Origin: Macrophomina tecta
Lineage: Eukaryota; Ascomycota; Dothideomycetes; Botryosphaeriales; Botryosphaeriaceae
Reading direction: 5' to 3'
DNA length: 64,000 nucleotides
Assembly (NCBI GenBank): GCA_024180945.1
Contig: JAKSGN010000037.1
Location: 3,043,501-3,107,500 of the forward strand
Shown here: positions 34,484 to 47,799 of the stretch, piece by piece
Layout of the letters: each line of letters starts with the position of its first letter
Numbering within the stretch: the first letter of the stretch is position 1
Notes under the pieces: generated by a model
What the model was told of the DNA's origin: nothing
Seen by the model: the letters and a program-made list of their open reading frames with translations, nothing else
The model's database searches: none
Position numbers and translations under genes: made by a program

Positions 34484-34834
34484 TAAGTTTTTAATAGTTA
34501 TAGAGTTCTAGTAGTTTCTAGATATTATTCTAATCTCTTTTCTATTTAAGGAGGTATCGAAACTAACTATTAATATAGCCGCTATCTAGGACTTATTCTA
34601 TGTCCTAGTCTTTATTTTTATTAGCGTTCGGGTTTTTAGGTATTATTTCCTCAGTATAGCGTACTAGTATAGCGTTTTAGAATTCTAATTCGAGTAAAGC
34701 GATGTAAAATACTAGATATATCTATATAGTATTCGGTAATTTAAGGCAGAAATTAATCTTTCTAATTTATTTCTTAATTTTAAAGGAGCCAATCTTTTTA
34801 AAGTCTAATTTTTTACTTAGTCAGTCGTTCTTTT
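34400..34834 (-). pseudogene. Gypsy-B copy 1 integrase C-terminal part
   Basis: This is the continuation of pol from 55873. The minus strand corresponds to 41090-41520 of copy 2, including the segments near LDFKKI and LVFYIAL typical of the integrase C-terminal region. It is cut from the rest of pol by copy 2 at 34835. Confidence 0.75.
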
Positions 34835-35630
34835 TATTACGAACCCCCGGGGACAAGGGCTTTATAACCCCACGGGCTAGGAGCCCGCACGGGAAAAGGC
34901 ACCGTAGGGGCTAGAAATCCTTACGAATAGTAGAGCCGTATGACTAAGATACCTATATGGGAAAACTAGCCTTAAGAAAGAACGGCGCGTACGGGCCTAG
35001 ACTAGATAATAATAGAAGCCTATACGAAAACAACGCCTACGCGGCGTAGTAATATACTAAGAGTAGAATCCTGTAGAAGAAGAATTAGTTATAAAAATAC
35101 GCTTAGCTAAACCGAGTAGTAAGTATAGAAGTATATACCCTTACTAAGAGTAAGAGATAGAACTTAAGAAACTAACTTTTAAGTATAAAGAATAAATAAG
35201 AGAAAAATGAATATATCGTCCGTTTATTAAGAAAGAAGTCGAATTTAGAAAAATAGGTATTAGTACCTAAGTTACGTAGAACCTACTAGGCCTACTCAAG
35301 GATTAAAAGCCTTAGCACTAATCTAACTCTTAGATTAATTTAATACTACGATTAATCTAATAGTTATTCTAATCTCTAGATTATTATAGCTTTCCTATAG
35401 TATATAGAATATATTTATTAGGTAGTACTTTAGCTTTTATAGTTAACTTAAGATTCTAATATAGACTTATTAGAGATAATAAGCCTAACGTATACCGTAT
35501 ATTAATCTATTACGTAATCGCTATTTATTATTTTAATTTTTTATTCTTCTCTTATTCTTTAAGGTAAACCTTACTGCTTTCTAACCCTACTAGGTAACTC
35601 TAAAGCCTAGTAGAAGAGGCCGCCGTTATA
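34835..35630 (+). repeat. Gypsy-B copy 2, 5' LTR
   Basis: The LTR is 796 bp, starting TATTACGAACCCCCGGGGAC and ending GCCGTTATA. It has the same length as the reassembled 3' LTR. Confidence 0.92.
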
Positions 35631-35989
35631 CTTTAACAACTATTTTTATAAGAAAAGGTAGTTCCGAGAAGAGAAATACTTAATAATAAGATAGTATTAC
35701 CCGATACTTAACGCTAAGTAAGTAATATAATAAACGACATAGATATAAATAATAATGGTTTTCTATAGCTAACTATAGCCGACCTCTTTTAGATTATCTA
35801 AGATATATAAGGCTAGATCGGCAAACTTTAAGAATAACTCTAGAAGTAAACTAATGAGAATACTTAGCTCTACTAATAAATAGGCGAACTTTATAACTAA
35901 GTTATTCTAGCGGCCTATACTCTAGTGCTAGTATACGCTTTAATATCTATAGCGACTTAACCCCCTAATAGAAGTATAAAGATAACTAA

Positions 35990-36620
35990 ACTAGACCTAT
36001 TCTACGGTAACTAAAAGAAGCTTTAAATCTTTCTCTTATAACTTAATCTATACTTCTTTTTTAACTCTAGAGACTTTCCTATAAATAATAAAAAAATAAT
36101 ATTCGCTACTACCTACCTCCGCAATACTACGATATAGTAGTTTAAGCCCTACCTTAGAGACCGAATAGAGAAAGAACTAGAGATACGTAAAAAGAATACT
36201 AAGAAGGTCTTTAGTAGCTATAAGTACTTCGTAACTTAGATTAAGTAGAGCTTTAGAGACCTCGACGAAGTTAATAAAACCTAATAAACTATTATAAATA
36301 TCTACTAGAAGATCTTAGTAGTAGACTATACTATAGAGTTTTAAAAAACTACCGTATATCTAGACGATTAGTTTAACTACGCCCTTATAGACTACTACTA
36401 CCGAGGACTTAAGAAGAGGATTAAAGACTAACTTATAATATAAAACGATTCTAAGATTCTAGACGAGCTTATTAAGCTAGCTATTAAATATAATAACCGC
36501 CTCTTTAAGCGCTAATTAGAAAAATATAAGAAAAACTATAGAGCTAATACTTCGCGCCCCTCGCAACTACACTATACGCAAGAAAAAGGCGACGCTATAG
36601 AACTAAACGCCGCTTAATAA
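35990..36620 (+). pseudogene. Gypsy-B copy 2 gag
   Basis: It shows the capsid-like motifs FFFNSRDFPINNKKIIFAA, YLRDRIEKELEIRKK, VFSSYKYFVTQIKQSFRDLD and ALIDYYYRGLKKRIKD, then LIKLAIKYNNRLFKR. Interruptions are TAG/TAA. A stretch further on (about 36700-37200) should hold the nucleic-acid-binding end and linker, but no zinc knuckle survives clearly. Confidence 0.75.
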
Positions 36621-37699
36621 AGTAATAAAAATAATAAGTACGAGAGATGACCTTAACGCTAGTAAATAAAGTAAAAAATAGAATGCTTTAATAAAGAACT
36701 CTATATCTACTATTAAGATAAGTAGAACCCCTAGTACTACTATTTATAATAAAATAAAATCGGTAAGACTACCGCCGTTACTACTTAAGAAGAAGAGAAA
36801 CCCCGCTCCGCGTCTATTCTAAGTAAAGAAGTTAACTACGTGGCTATAAGCTAGACTATCTACTACGATAATAACTATACGACCTATTAGAGCGATAAAT
36901 AGGCTATTAGATAGTACTCCCCCGAGCTACGGTAGCTAAACCTAGCTACACGTAATAAGAAAGTACTAGAAATCGACGACCTAATTAATAACTTCCCCTA
37001 TAACAACGAGCTAGTTAATAGTAATATAGGTAAACTCTACAATAGTATACCCGAATCTAGCGAAGTAGAGAATACGGAGTAATAGTAAAACTAAGCTATA
37101 CTCGACCAAATTATAAAATACCTAAATAGATATAAAGATATAAGGCGCGTTAAAGCTAGCCTCGCCCCTATAATTAACTAAACTCCTAGATTAAGAATAG
37201 ACCTACTACTTTAGTAATACTAGATAAAGAACGGGAAGCTTAGCTCTTAATTCTATAAAGATAGTATATAGTACTTTTAGAAGAAATTACCCCTTGCCTT
37301 AGCTAACGAAGTAGCAACCTAGCTCGAAAGTAAGGCCCGGGGAGTATAGTAATAACGAGACCTCGCGTACTTACGAAGTATAGCGCTTACCCTCGGTATA
37401 TATAGAATAGTAACTAGGGTATAGAATACCCTATAATAGATTTTAAAAAAGAAATACGCTATACCTATCTTTAAATACTAGGTCTATAACGACTAGATTA
37501 GCTAGTAGCGCCGTATTAGGCGCGGATACTAGATATAGTAGAAGAAATTACTAATTCTAGTAAAGAACTAGGACTTCTACTTCTACGAGAAGATAGTAAA
37601 CCACTACTTATTAAAAAACTAAACGGCCTCCCTAGCTAGAAATTCTAAAAGGGGCCGTTAGATAGATTTCTTAACTAGGTTTTATGTATATTAAACGAT

Positions 37700-40600
37700 A
37701 TATATACCTTAGAAAAAGTTCTTAGAATACTAGTAACTATCTATAGGCGAACCACGATAGCTATACTCGATAGCGGAGTAGAAGGTAATTTTATTAGCTA
37801 TATCTTCGCTACCTAGAATAATATTTAACTTACGAGGAAAGACTACCCCTACTTACTAAAAATAATAGACGAGTCGGCTGCCTTATACGATAAAGAATAG
37901 ATTTAGGTTAAAATAGAACTCGTAAAGCTTATTATTAGAAAATATATAGAGAAGATTACGCTCGACGTAACCTCTATACTAGAATATAATATTATTCTAG
38001 AAATCCTATAGTTTAAAACTTATAAACCGTATATCTAATAGAAGGAAAGAATAGTTACCTTCTTAAATAAGAAATACGTTAGATATTTAGTAATCGCTAG
38101 AAGAATACTAACGGTTAAGAAAAACCCTATAGATATCTAGAAAATCTTAATAAGCGTACTAAATCGTATAAGAAACCGAGAAGAGAAGATATATACTATT
38201 CTCGTTAAAATAAGCCTAGAATACGAGTAGAAAATTCTAGCTCGTATAATAAGAGATCTTTACTAGGAGAATAATAACGTTCTAAAGCTAGTTAAAGAAG
38301 ACTACCCCTAGAGAATCTATAAAAAATATAACTTATCCGCTTACGGATAAGTAGACATCGTTAAATAAGATATTTTAGTAGTTAAGGGTAACGTAGACCT
38401 TAGCGGAATTATAAGGCCTACTATAAATAAATTAGTACTAATACCGGAACTAGAAACTATTTTATAAGAATTCTAGGACCTCTAATAACTATTCTAAGAA
38501 AGAAGTAAAGAACAATTACTAAAATATAAACTATAGAACTACGAGATACTCTTAATACCCAAAACGTAACCCGCGTTTAAGCCTATATACTCGCTCTTAG
38601 AGAAAGAGGCAGAGGCCTTAAGAAAATATATTAAAAAAAATCTAGAATGAGAATATATATACTTATTATTATTACTAGCTAGTTATTCTATTCTGTTTAT
38701 TTTAAAGAAAAATAGTAAACTATACCTCTATATTAACTATAGATAACTAAACGATATTATTATTAAAAACTAATACTCCCTACCTCGCATCGATAAACTA
38801 TAAGATAAACTCTATAACGCTAAGTATTTTACTAAGCTAGACCTTAGAGATAGCTACCACCTAGTTCATATTAAGAAAGGGGAAGAGTAAAAAATAATAT
38901 TCTAAACGAGATTTAGATACTATAAGTATATAGTAATATTCTTTAGGCTTATTAACGCACTAGCAATCTTCTAGAGCTTAGTTAATGATATACTACGTTC
39001 GTATTTAGATATATTCGCTTTAGCTTACCTAAATAATATTCTAATATACTTAGAAGTGCTCGAAGAATATACTAAGTATATAAAAAAAATCCTATAGATA
39101 CTAGATAAACGGAATCTCTAAGTAGTCCCGAAAAAGAGCGAATAGTATACGTAGAAGATAAAATATCTTAGGTTTATTATTACCCCTAGATATATTAGTA
39201 TAGACGATAAAAAGCTAGATGCTATAAGAGACTAGCCTATGCTAAAAACTATTAGAGAAGTATAATTCTTCCTTAAATTTACTAACTTTTACTAAAAGTT
39301 TATTCTAAACTATACGAAGGTGTCTATACCTCTTATAGACCTAATAAAGAAGAAACATGAATTCGTATAGAAAAAAAGATAATAAATAGCCTTTAACTTA
39401 CTAAAACGTATATTTACGAAGGTACTAGTACTAGGTATCTATAACCCTAATCTATCTATTACGGTCGAGACTAACGCCTTTAACTACGCTATTAGAGTAG
39501 TTCTTAGCTAGCTAAATAAGTAAGATAGGCTATACTCTATCGCCTTCTATTCGAGAAAAATATTAGGTCCTAAAAAGAACTATAACATTTATAATAAAGA
39601 ACTTCTAGCTATTATTATAGCCTTTAAAGAATAGAGATACTACCTTAAAAGAGCTAAATATTAAATTATAGTATACTACGACTATAAGAACCTATCGCAC
39701 TTTACTACTACTAAGAAACTAAATCGACGATAAATTAGATAGGCTAAAGAACTAGTATTATATAATATAAAGATTACCTATAGAAAGAAATCTAAGAATA
39801 CTCGCGTAGACGCGTTAAGTAGATAAGCCGACTATATTAAAGAAAAGCTAGGTCTATAACCTATAATACTTAATATGCGAGAAGATAGGTCTTTTATACC
39901 CGCTAGCTATAGCCGCTAGATTACCGCTATTTATAGTATCGAATAGATATAGCTTCGAGAAGAACTAGACAACTCGCTTATCCTAATTAAACTACTTACC
40001 CTAGCGATATGCCTTAAAGGCAATAAATAGGAGCGTAAGATTTAAGAAGCTTATATAGATAATATAATAGCTTAAGAAATTAAAGAACTCGAAAATAACT
40101 CCTAAATAACTAAAAGCGTAGACGGTATAATTTTATTTTTAGAATTAGTCTACGTTCTAATTAAACTACAGAAAGAACTTATAAAAGATATATATAAAGC
40201 CCTAGTATATAATTATTAAGGAATAGATAAGATAATAGAGCGAATTATAAGAAGCTACTATTTTCTAGGGCTTAAAAAAACCGTTTAACGAGTAATCTTA
40301 TAATATAATCTCTATATTAGAAATAAGGCCGCGAGATACGTACTCTATAAATCGCTTTAGCTACTACCGGTACTAAAGCGCCCTTAGTAATCTATCTCGC
40401 TAGACTTTATTATAGACCTATCTAAGTTAAGAGAACCGCTTACTAAGATTAAGTATAACTCGATCCTAGTTATCGTTAATAGAATAATAAAGTACATATA
40501 CTATCTACTATATCTTAAATTAGTAAATGTGGAAGAACTCACCTATATGTTCCTAAGAATAATTTTTAGTAACTACGGGTTACTAGAAGAGCTCGTATTA

Positions 40601-41490
40601 GATAGAAATTAACTATTTATATTCCGATTCTAGTAAAGCCTTACTTAATAGCTTAGAGCTAAGTATAAGCTCTTAACTATAGTATACCCTTAAATAGATA
40701 AATAAATAGAACGAATAAATTAAACGCTAGAATAATACCTATGCTACTACCTTAACTACGTATAAGATAACTAGGTTAAGCTACTACCGCTCGTATAATT
40801 CGCGTATAATAGCTTAAAGGCGTCCGCTATATAAAAATCCCCATTCTATACTAACTATGGATACGAGCTAATAGCCTATAGATATCTAATACTAAGCGAG
40901 TTATTAGCCTAAAAAGAAATCTTTAAAGTAGACTAGCTAAAGATACTCTACGTATAACTATACTTAGACCTCGAATTCGTAGCTATATAAATAGGTAAAT
41001 ACTATAATAGATAGTACTAGGAGGTACTAAAGCTTAAAAAGAGAGATAAAGTTTATCTTCTTAGTAAAAATTTTAAACGAAAAAAGAATGACCGACTAAG
41101 TAAAAAATTAGACTTTAAAAAAGTTAGTTTCTTCGAAATCGAGAAATAAATCGAAAAGGTTAATTTCCGCCTTAAATTACTAGATACTATACGAATATAC
41201 CTAGTATTTTACGTCGCCCTATTCGAACCGGTACCCTAAGATGCCACGCTATTATACTAAATAAAAGAAATTATACCGGAAAATCTAGACGCCAATAAAA
41301 ATAAGAACTAGAACGTAGAATAAGTCTTAGATAGTAGCTATATTAACGGTTAGTTTAGATATCTTTTTAAATAGAAGAAAGACTAGAATAATATCTAAGA
41401 ACTATTAAAACTCTATAATTATTAAGAACTTATTAATAAGTTCTATCGCCGAAACCTAGATTAACTAATACTACCGACTTATTATATACG
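37700..41490 (+). pseudogene. Gypsy-B copy 2 protease, reverse transcriptase, RNase H, integrase
   Basis: A protease-like stretch near 37760 (AILDSGVEGNFI-like, decayed) comes first. Reverse transcriptase at about 38580-39330 shows YSLLEKEAEALRKYIKKNLE, YSLPRIDKL, KLDLRDSYHLVHIKKGEE and ALAYLNNILIYLEVLEEY. RNase H at 39460-39830 shows SITVETNAFNYAIRVVL, NIYNKELLAIIIAFKE and NTRVDALSR. Integrase at about 40250-40900 shows SISLDFIIDLSKLREPLTK and VIVNRIIKY with later basic residues, and the C-terminal part reaches about 41490. Length and order are normal for Ty3/Gypsy. RIP stops occur throughout. Confidence 0.85.
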
Positions 41491-42200
41491 AAGGATCTAA
41501 AATTAAAATTAGAAAATAAAGACTACTATATCTAATTTACTAGCTCGGGACCCTTAGGCGGCGTAGTACTAGAGCTAGCGCTAAAAAAATTAATAGACTA
41601 GAATGAACCCGTAATAATATTAGCTAAGATATCGCTACGTAAATGCTTTACTTATCGATCCTTATCGGTATTTTTAGGGTTAATAGAATTTCTAGCCTTG
41701 CGAGCCGCCTCTAAATAATCTAGCTTCTTAAGGTTCTTAATAGACTACGCCTTCTTATTTAGTATTAAGCTACTACAGTATTATAGTAAGACTTTCTATT
41801 TTCGAGAACGTTCTAGACGGGACGAAGCGGCGCGTAACTTAGATATTAGCTTAGAAATAGTATCTAAGGCCTTTACCTTATCCGCAGTAATCTTCGTAAT
41901 AGTACGCTCTAGACGAACAACTAGAAGGAAAAAGTTAAAATAAATTAAATAGAAATAAAGAAAACTTATAATTATCCTTCTCTATACTACTAGCGTTATA
42001 ATAAATATTACTATAACGAGTATACTCGCCGTAATATAAATATCCTAGAGTAATATAATATACTACCGCCTTACTCTTCTCCTCTAATAAAAGACAACGA
42101 GTATAAGAAATTAGTATATCTAGGCCTAGAAGATTATATAAAGAACTAATCTTTATACCGAGATACTTATACTTAGCTTACTATATGTCGCGCTTATACT
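41450..42200 (-). pseudogene. Antisense reading frame at the 3' end of Gypsy-B copy 2
   Basis: This is the homologue of 33716-34483, again opposite to pol. From about 42030 it reads GYLYYGEYTRYSNIYYNASS, with the same Tyr spacing (probable former Cys). After a frame change it reads VKALDTISKLISKLRAASSR and LERSRKQKVLL, then LDYLEAARKARNSINPKNTD, matching the NPKNT of copy 1. It ends FVYNK near the integrase end. Confidence 0.5.
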
Positions 42201-42317
42201 TAAAAGGTATTATAGAAAATACTTATAATAAAAAAAAACGAAGAGATAAAGAAAGCCTAGAAAGATATAGATAAATAAATAAATCTTCGGGCTAAAAATT
42301 CTTAAAAGGGGGAATAG

Positions 42318-42974
42318 TATTACGAACCCCTAGAAATAAGGGCTTTATAACCCCACGGGCTAGAAGCCTGTACGGAAAAAGATATCGTAGAGACTAGAAA
42401 TCCTTACGAATAGTAGAGCCGTACGACTAAGGCGCTTATATAGAAAAACTAGCCTTAAGAAAGAATAGCGCGTACGGTTCTAGACTAGATAATAATAGAA
42501 GCCTATACGGGAATAATGCCCACGCGGCGTAGCGATATACTAAGAGTAAAATCCCGTAGAGAAAAAATTAGTTACGAAAGTACGCTTAGCTAAACTAAGT
42601 AGTAAGTATAGAAGTATATACCCTTACTAAAAATAGAAGATAAAACCTAAGAAACCAACTTTCGAATACGAAGAATAAATAAAAGAAAGATAAATATATT
42701 ATCTATTTATTAAGAAAGAAGTCGAATTTCGAAAAACAAGTATTAGCGCCTAAGTTACGTAGGACCTACTAGGCCTACTCGAGAATTAGAAGCCTTAGTA
42801 CTAATCTAACTCTTAGATTAATCTAATACTATGACTAATCTAATAGTTATTCTAATTTTTAGATTATTATAGCTTCTCTATAGTATATAGAACATACTTA
42901 TTAGGTAGTACTTTAGCTTTTATAGTTAACTTAAGATTCTAATATAGACTTATTAGAGATAATAAGCCTAACGC
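42318..42974 (+). repeat. Gypsy-B copy 2, 3' LTR, left part
   Basis: The first 657 bp of the 3' LTR follow the purine tract AAAAGGGGGAATAG (42304-42317). Its last four bases, ACGC, are the Gypsy-C target duplication. Confidence 0.92.
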
Positions 42975-43507
42975 TATTAATAGGAGGGACGCTCCGCAGA
43001 AGAGTGTCTAGTAAGCTAAAGAATAAAGATAGCTAAAACCGTATAAGAGATAAGAAGAAGTAAAAGAAGGGTCTAAAATAACTCTATTATATAGCGTCTT
43101 ATAGGCGACCGAATAGAGTAATAAAACTAAAAGAATCTATTCTAAAAGAAGAAGAAGAATTACCGCTTCTACGTATTTCGTAAGTACGCCGCGAAGTAGT
43201 GCCTATTAGTTAAACTCCCTTCTAATAAGGGTTGTTCTACTTCTTTCCGCGCTAGTAAACGTTACCTATTGGTTAAACTCCCTTCTAATAAGGATAAATT
43301 ACTGCTCCTACGCACCCCGTAAGTACGCCGCGAAGTAGTACCCGTTGTGCTCCCGTAGCCGTATTATAAAGTCTACTCTTAGTAGAGGGCCTTCTTTTAA
43401 TACGCTAATTAGAGCCCTCTTCTTAAGCCGCCTATTAAAGTTCTATTCTTTATATAGGAAGAACTATTCTCGCCTTAACTAGCTTACCTATCTTCTATTC
43501 TATAATA
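42975..43507 (-). repeat. Gypsy-C 3' LTR
   Basis: The LTR is 533 bp. On the plus strand it starts TATTAATAGGAGGGACGCTC, the RIP form of TGTTAACGGG, and it ends CTATAATA. Confidence 0.92.
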
Positions 43508-43901
43508 TCTCGCCTAGAGCTTCGAGCTTGCCGTCCCTTAGTAGCTCCTAAAAGTAAAAATATAAAACTTATAGTTTATCGAAGTAGGCGTAGTATCTAT
43601 TAAGATTACTAATTATCTAGCGTTATAATTCTTATACTATTTCTCGTAGCGGGGCTTTCTTCTAATATGCCTATTAATGCCCCACTCTACTTATGAGAAA
43701 ATAAAAGAAAGATATCCTTCTAAAGAAATATTAATTTATAATAAAAATAATCCCGAAAGTAGACCTAGAACTAAATACGCTAAGAAAAAATAATAAGAAA
43801 AGAAAAGAAATAGAAGAGTAAGAGTAAGTAGAGTAAACTAACCGCCCTTACTAATAAGTTTAAAGCTTCTAAGAATATCAGTTAAGCGTAATAACTAAGG
43901 A

Positions 43902-43927
43902 GACTTATACCTAGCTAAGTATAAGTC
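43902..43927. repeat. 26-bp palindrome (Pal), Gypsy-C pair 1a
   Basis: It starts GACTTATACCTAG and ends TAAGTATAAGTC. It is one base short of a perfect palindrome. An 18-bp spacer with CGCACGGACTAG separates it from the next copy. Confidence 0.9.
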
Positions 43928-43945
43928 TTACCACGCACGGACTAG

Positions 43946-43971
43946 GACTTATACCTAGTTAGGTATAAGTC
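43946..43971. repeat. 26-bp palindrome (Pal), Gypsy-C pair 1b
   Basis: It starts GACTTATACCTAG and ends AGGTATAAGTC. It lies beyond the end of the extra frame, about 400 bp from the 3' LTR. Confidence 0.9.
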
Positions 43972-43979
43972 TTCTTAGA

Positions 43980-46790
43980 CTTTCTACTTTCTACGTAAGC
44001 GCCTCTACTTAGCTACTCCTATATTTTTAGTCTTTATTAAATCCCTACAAAACCCTAAATCTATATTATAGTTATAACTACCTTGCCTTTTATAAATTAT
44101 TCTATTAGTATTCTGCTAATATCTTATTACTCTATAAACTAAAACCGCTACCGTCTTCTACTATTTCTAAATTAAATCGCTTCTCTTTTTCTTACTAGCT
44201 ATAAACTAATTATCCGCGTTAGCTACTACTAATAGATTATTCTAATTCTTTTTCCTAATAAGCGCGTTAGAAATAGGGTAGATTTTACTTATTAATAAGT
44301 TAGTGCGGTACTTATTAAATAACTTTGTAAAGTTAAATCTACTCCTACTATAGCTCTTAATAGGCGGTCTAATCTTTAGGTTAGTCTTACGAATATTCTT
44401 ATACTCTATATAAGATAGCTCTAACTTTCTATCTCCCTTAATTCTAATAAATACGGTATTAGTGTAAACCTATCGCGTAGACTTACTCTCTTTACTATAC
44501 CCCTAGGGAATCGTAGGCCTTAAAGTAATAACTATACTAGAAGCCACCGGCTTTATATTAGATCTTATTAATCCGAAGCTTCTAGCTATTTAGTTCTTAA
44601 AGACTATAAATAACTTATTTAACTTACTACGCCTAGTATAACCGCCGAATATCTCTTTTTCTTTAGTAGGAATTCTATTATATATTCTATAAGTCTATCT
44701 AGCTTTCTTTTTATTATATAAAGATACCTTATAGTTAATAATAGCCCTACCGTATCCTTAATATAGCGCACGCCCACGCTCTTTAGGTAGGTAAGGCACT
44801 CTATAAAGAGAAGCTAAGCTATTAATAAATTAAATAGGCTTAGGGTAACTAATAAAGCTATAACGACGAGTCTTACTAGATACTACTACTCGAAGTTATA
44901 AGAGAGGATACTACCTAATAAGCTAAGTAAAGAGTATAAAGATTATTAAAAAGTAATATCTATTATAAGAAAGCTTCCTATTAAAGAGCTTTATATAGTA
45001 CTAATAGTACTAGATATCTTTCTTAAGCGCCTACTAAAGTCGAGTTAGGTCAGTACTAGAACACCTATCTTAAATACTAAATATATTAGTAATACTATAT
45101 ATTTCTTAATTACTATTTCTAATTAACTCTTTTTCTAATCTCTTTTAATCTTACTCGCTTTAGTAGTAATACTATAGCTTCTACTTAGAATTACTCTTAA
45201 AGTATCTAAAGCCACCTAAATCTATATTATTAATATTACGACTCTAGATAAGAAGATACTCCCTAACCTTAAGCTTCTTTATCTAACGAAAAGAATTATT
45301 AGGGATATCTTTAATAATCTTTAAGAGAATATTACTAATTTCTTCTCTTATTATAGCGCTTCTAGTCTTAATTTCTACTGCTATATATAAATCTCGAAGG
45401 TGTATAGTGTAAGGCTAACTACTAGTAGAGGTTTATAATAGGATTACTAGTGTATCGTAGCTCTTACTAAAATTTAGGTTATCTAAGCTCTCTTTTAGAT
45501 CTAATTTAATACTAGTAGAGTACTCGCAATAATATTCCTTATTATAAGCGATTTAGCAATCGAACTTATTATTAAAGCATTTAACGTAGTTATTAAGAAA
45601 TGTAATAATATCTAGATTATTAAGGTCTTAACTTTTTCTACGTAGACGCAAGGGACTCTACTTAGCTAATACTAATCTGCTCGCTTTTCTCTTACTTTTA
45701 GATTTCTTAGAGAGATTAGTACTAAACGGACGATTCTTCTTTAGAGGGAATATAGGATTAATTATCTTAATCCTTCTAGAGGGTAGGGTCTACTAATTAA
45801 TAAAAACGTATTTACGATTCGTTAGAAAACTAAGACTATCTCTTATAAAGTTCTTTTTCTTTTTAAAAACCTCTACTACTTCGCGAGTAGTAGTATCTAG
45901 AGCTATCTTTCTGTAATCTAATATAGTATAGATCTTACGAGTATCTATATTTCTAGGTGCCTTTCTACTCTTTTAGGGATTAGAACTATAGGTAGTAGTA
46001 GCCTAGTATACCTTATTCTAATCTTCGCTAATAGGGTAGAGAGAGGAGAGAGAGGTATAATAGCGCTTCGTAAGGTAGTAGTATATTATATAGTTAACCT
46101 ACTTAATAGCACGCTCGAGAGATATACTATACCTAGCCTAAAAACTAATATATCTTAAGTAGTTTTATAAGACCGAACCTCTAGAAACTAATACCTTTAC
46201 TACCTCTTTATTCTAAGCCTTTATAATATTATTCTAAAACCTACGTATATTTATAATTATCTTACTACTACCCTTAAGTATTTCTTTTCTAATTTTATCT
46301 ACTTCCCTTATTACTAAATTATAATTATCTAGGGCTAATTTCTTTATCTTAGTATCCTACTCTATAATCTTAGCTAGGGTTACGAGCCTATTACTAGTAG
46401 AATCTATAAGTATAACTAGTATACTATAAATCTTTATATATTCCTCTTTCCTCTACTCTCTAGGCTCGAGCTTTTAAAGCTTATAGATAAGTAACTCTAT
46501 ACCCTTTATAGAGTTAAATATCTTAAGAACTTTTTCTAAGTATTAAGCTCTCTAAGTAACTAATATAGGCCCTTTCGTAATCTTACTTAGAGTCTCTAAA
46601 TTATAGACTTTTAAATCTTTAGCTATAATCTACTTATTTATTTACTATACCGCTTTTATACTACCGACCTTATAATTCGGGTTATAGAAGGGTTTAGTAT
46701 CTTATAAGGGCGAGAGGGAGTAACTAAAGAAGAAGGTAGAGATAGATTCGAAGAAGTATTTTAAAAAAGATTTAAAGAAGCGGTAGATCG
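43980..46790 (-). pseudogene. Extra long reading frame of Gypsy-C, unrecognised
   Basis: The minus strand can be read for about 900 codons with interruptions nearly all TAG/TAA. Segments include AYLEKVLKIFNSIKG-like text near 46540, DTKIKKLALDNYNLVIREVD near 46320, then IRKEILKGSSKIIINIRRF, a Lys/Arg-rich middle (NRPFSTNLSKKSKSKRKASR near 45680), and a C-terminal part with FGLIRSNIKPVASSIVITLR and INPISNALI-like text near 44260. No reverse transcriptase, integrase or RNase H motif is present. It lies after pol, same strand, between palindromes at 47704-47779 and 43902-43971. It may be an envelope-like, regulatory or captured frame, but I recognise no family. Frame continuity is inferred from RIP-type stops. 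Antisense reading at 46640-47400 also looks partly coding. Confidence 0.45.
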
Positions 46791-47703
46791 AGCGCTACTA
46801 GAGAAAATTCTTAGTAGGCTTATAATTAGGCTTTTCGTGCGCGAACGGGTTATACGGGGTAAAGGCTTATTATAAAGAGTATCGTCGATAATTTTGTTAA
46901 TCGTGTTTTAAAAGAGTAAGCCCCTAGTAGAAATAGATATACTCTTATCTATTATTAATTTACTTCGGCTATGCTAAGACTATTCTTAGGTACCTAAGGG
47001 ACTAGCGCGAGGCGCTATCTAAATCCTAAGGCCTTAAGTAGAAGTATGTCTCTAATAATAAGTAAGAATACGAGTACGAGGCGTAGGCGTCGGCGATATA
47101 GCCTTTTAAAACGAACGACTAGGTAAGGGAGATTTAAAAGAGGACTTAGACTTTAATAATCGATACTTAGCTTTAAGAGTATCTAGAATACGCTTTTTAG
47201 CTTTAATAAACTACTAGCGCTAGGCTATAATCTACTTAAGCTTCGAAGCAGGTATCTTAAACGTAAGAATATAAGAGAATAAAGTAATAAGGGTTTATAA
47301 AGTAAAACTCTTTTAGAATAAGAGGCTTAAAAGAACTTTATTAGTAGAGATAAAGAGTATAGATTAGTCGGCCACGGTTAGTATATTAATATACCCTAGA
47401 TTCTTATATTTAGCTACGTACCGCATGCACCTCGTCTAGGCAGTTAGACCCTGTATTCGCACGCGTATAGCTATACCTATAGGCAGACCCATAATCCTAA
47501 TAAGAGAGAAAGCTACTCTAGATAGCTAGCCTCTTATATTTCTATTTATAAATAGGCGCGCTTTATTTACGGCGTACTTACTATCCTTTTTCGGCTACAT
47601 ATAGCCTAATCGGCATAATCTTACGCTATCTATTACGTTACCTAGCTCTTTTATTTAGTAATAAACGGTCTAGCTATTTAGCTTTTCTAGCCTATACTCG
47701 GGA

Positions 47704-47729
47704 GGCTTATGCCTGGCTAGGTATAAGTT
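47704..47729. repeat. 26-bp palindrome (Pal), Gypsy-C pair 2a
   Basis: It reads GGCTTATGCCTGGC then TAGGTATAAGTT, keeping two TpG sites within RIP-mutated surroundings. It lies between pol and the extra frame. Confidence 0.88.
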
Positions 47730-47753
47730 ACGGCCCGTACGCTTACCCCGAGA

Positions 47754-47779
47754 GGCTTATACCTAACTAGGTATAAGTC
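47754..47779. repeat. 26-bp palindrome (Pal), Gypsy-C pair 2b
   Basis: It reads GGCTTATACCTAA then CTAGGTATAAGTC. A 24-bp spacer separates it from copy 2a. Confidence 0.88.
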
Positions 47780-47799
47780 TCTTACTTACTACTACTTAC

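Noticed and set aside
43902..43971. Repeat-spacer-repeat pattern resembling a mini CRISPR array
   Set aside because: Repeats are palindromic and occur only in pairs, two of the spacers share sequence, and the host is a fungus with introns and RIP.
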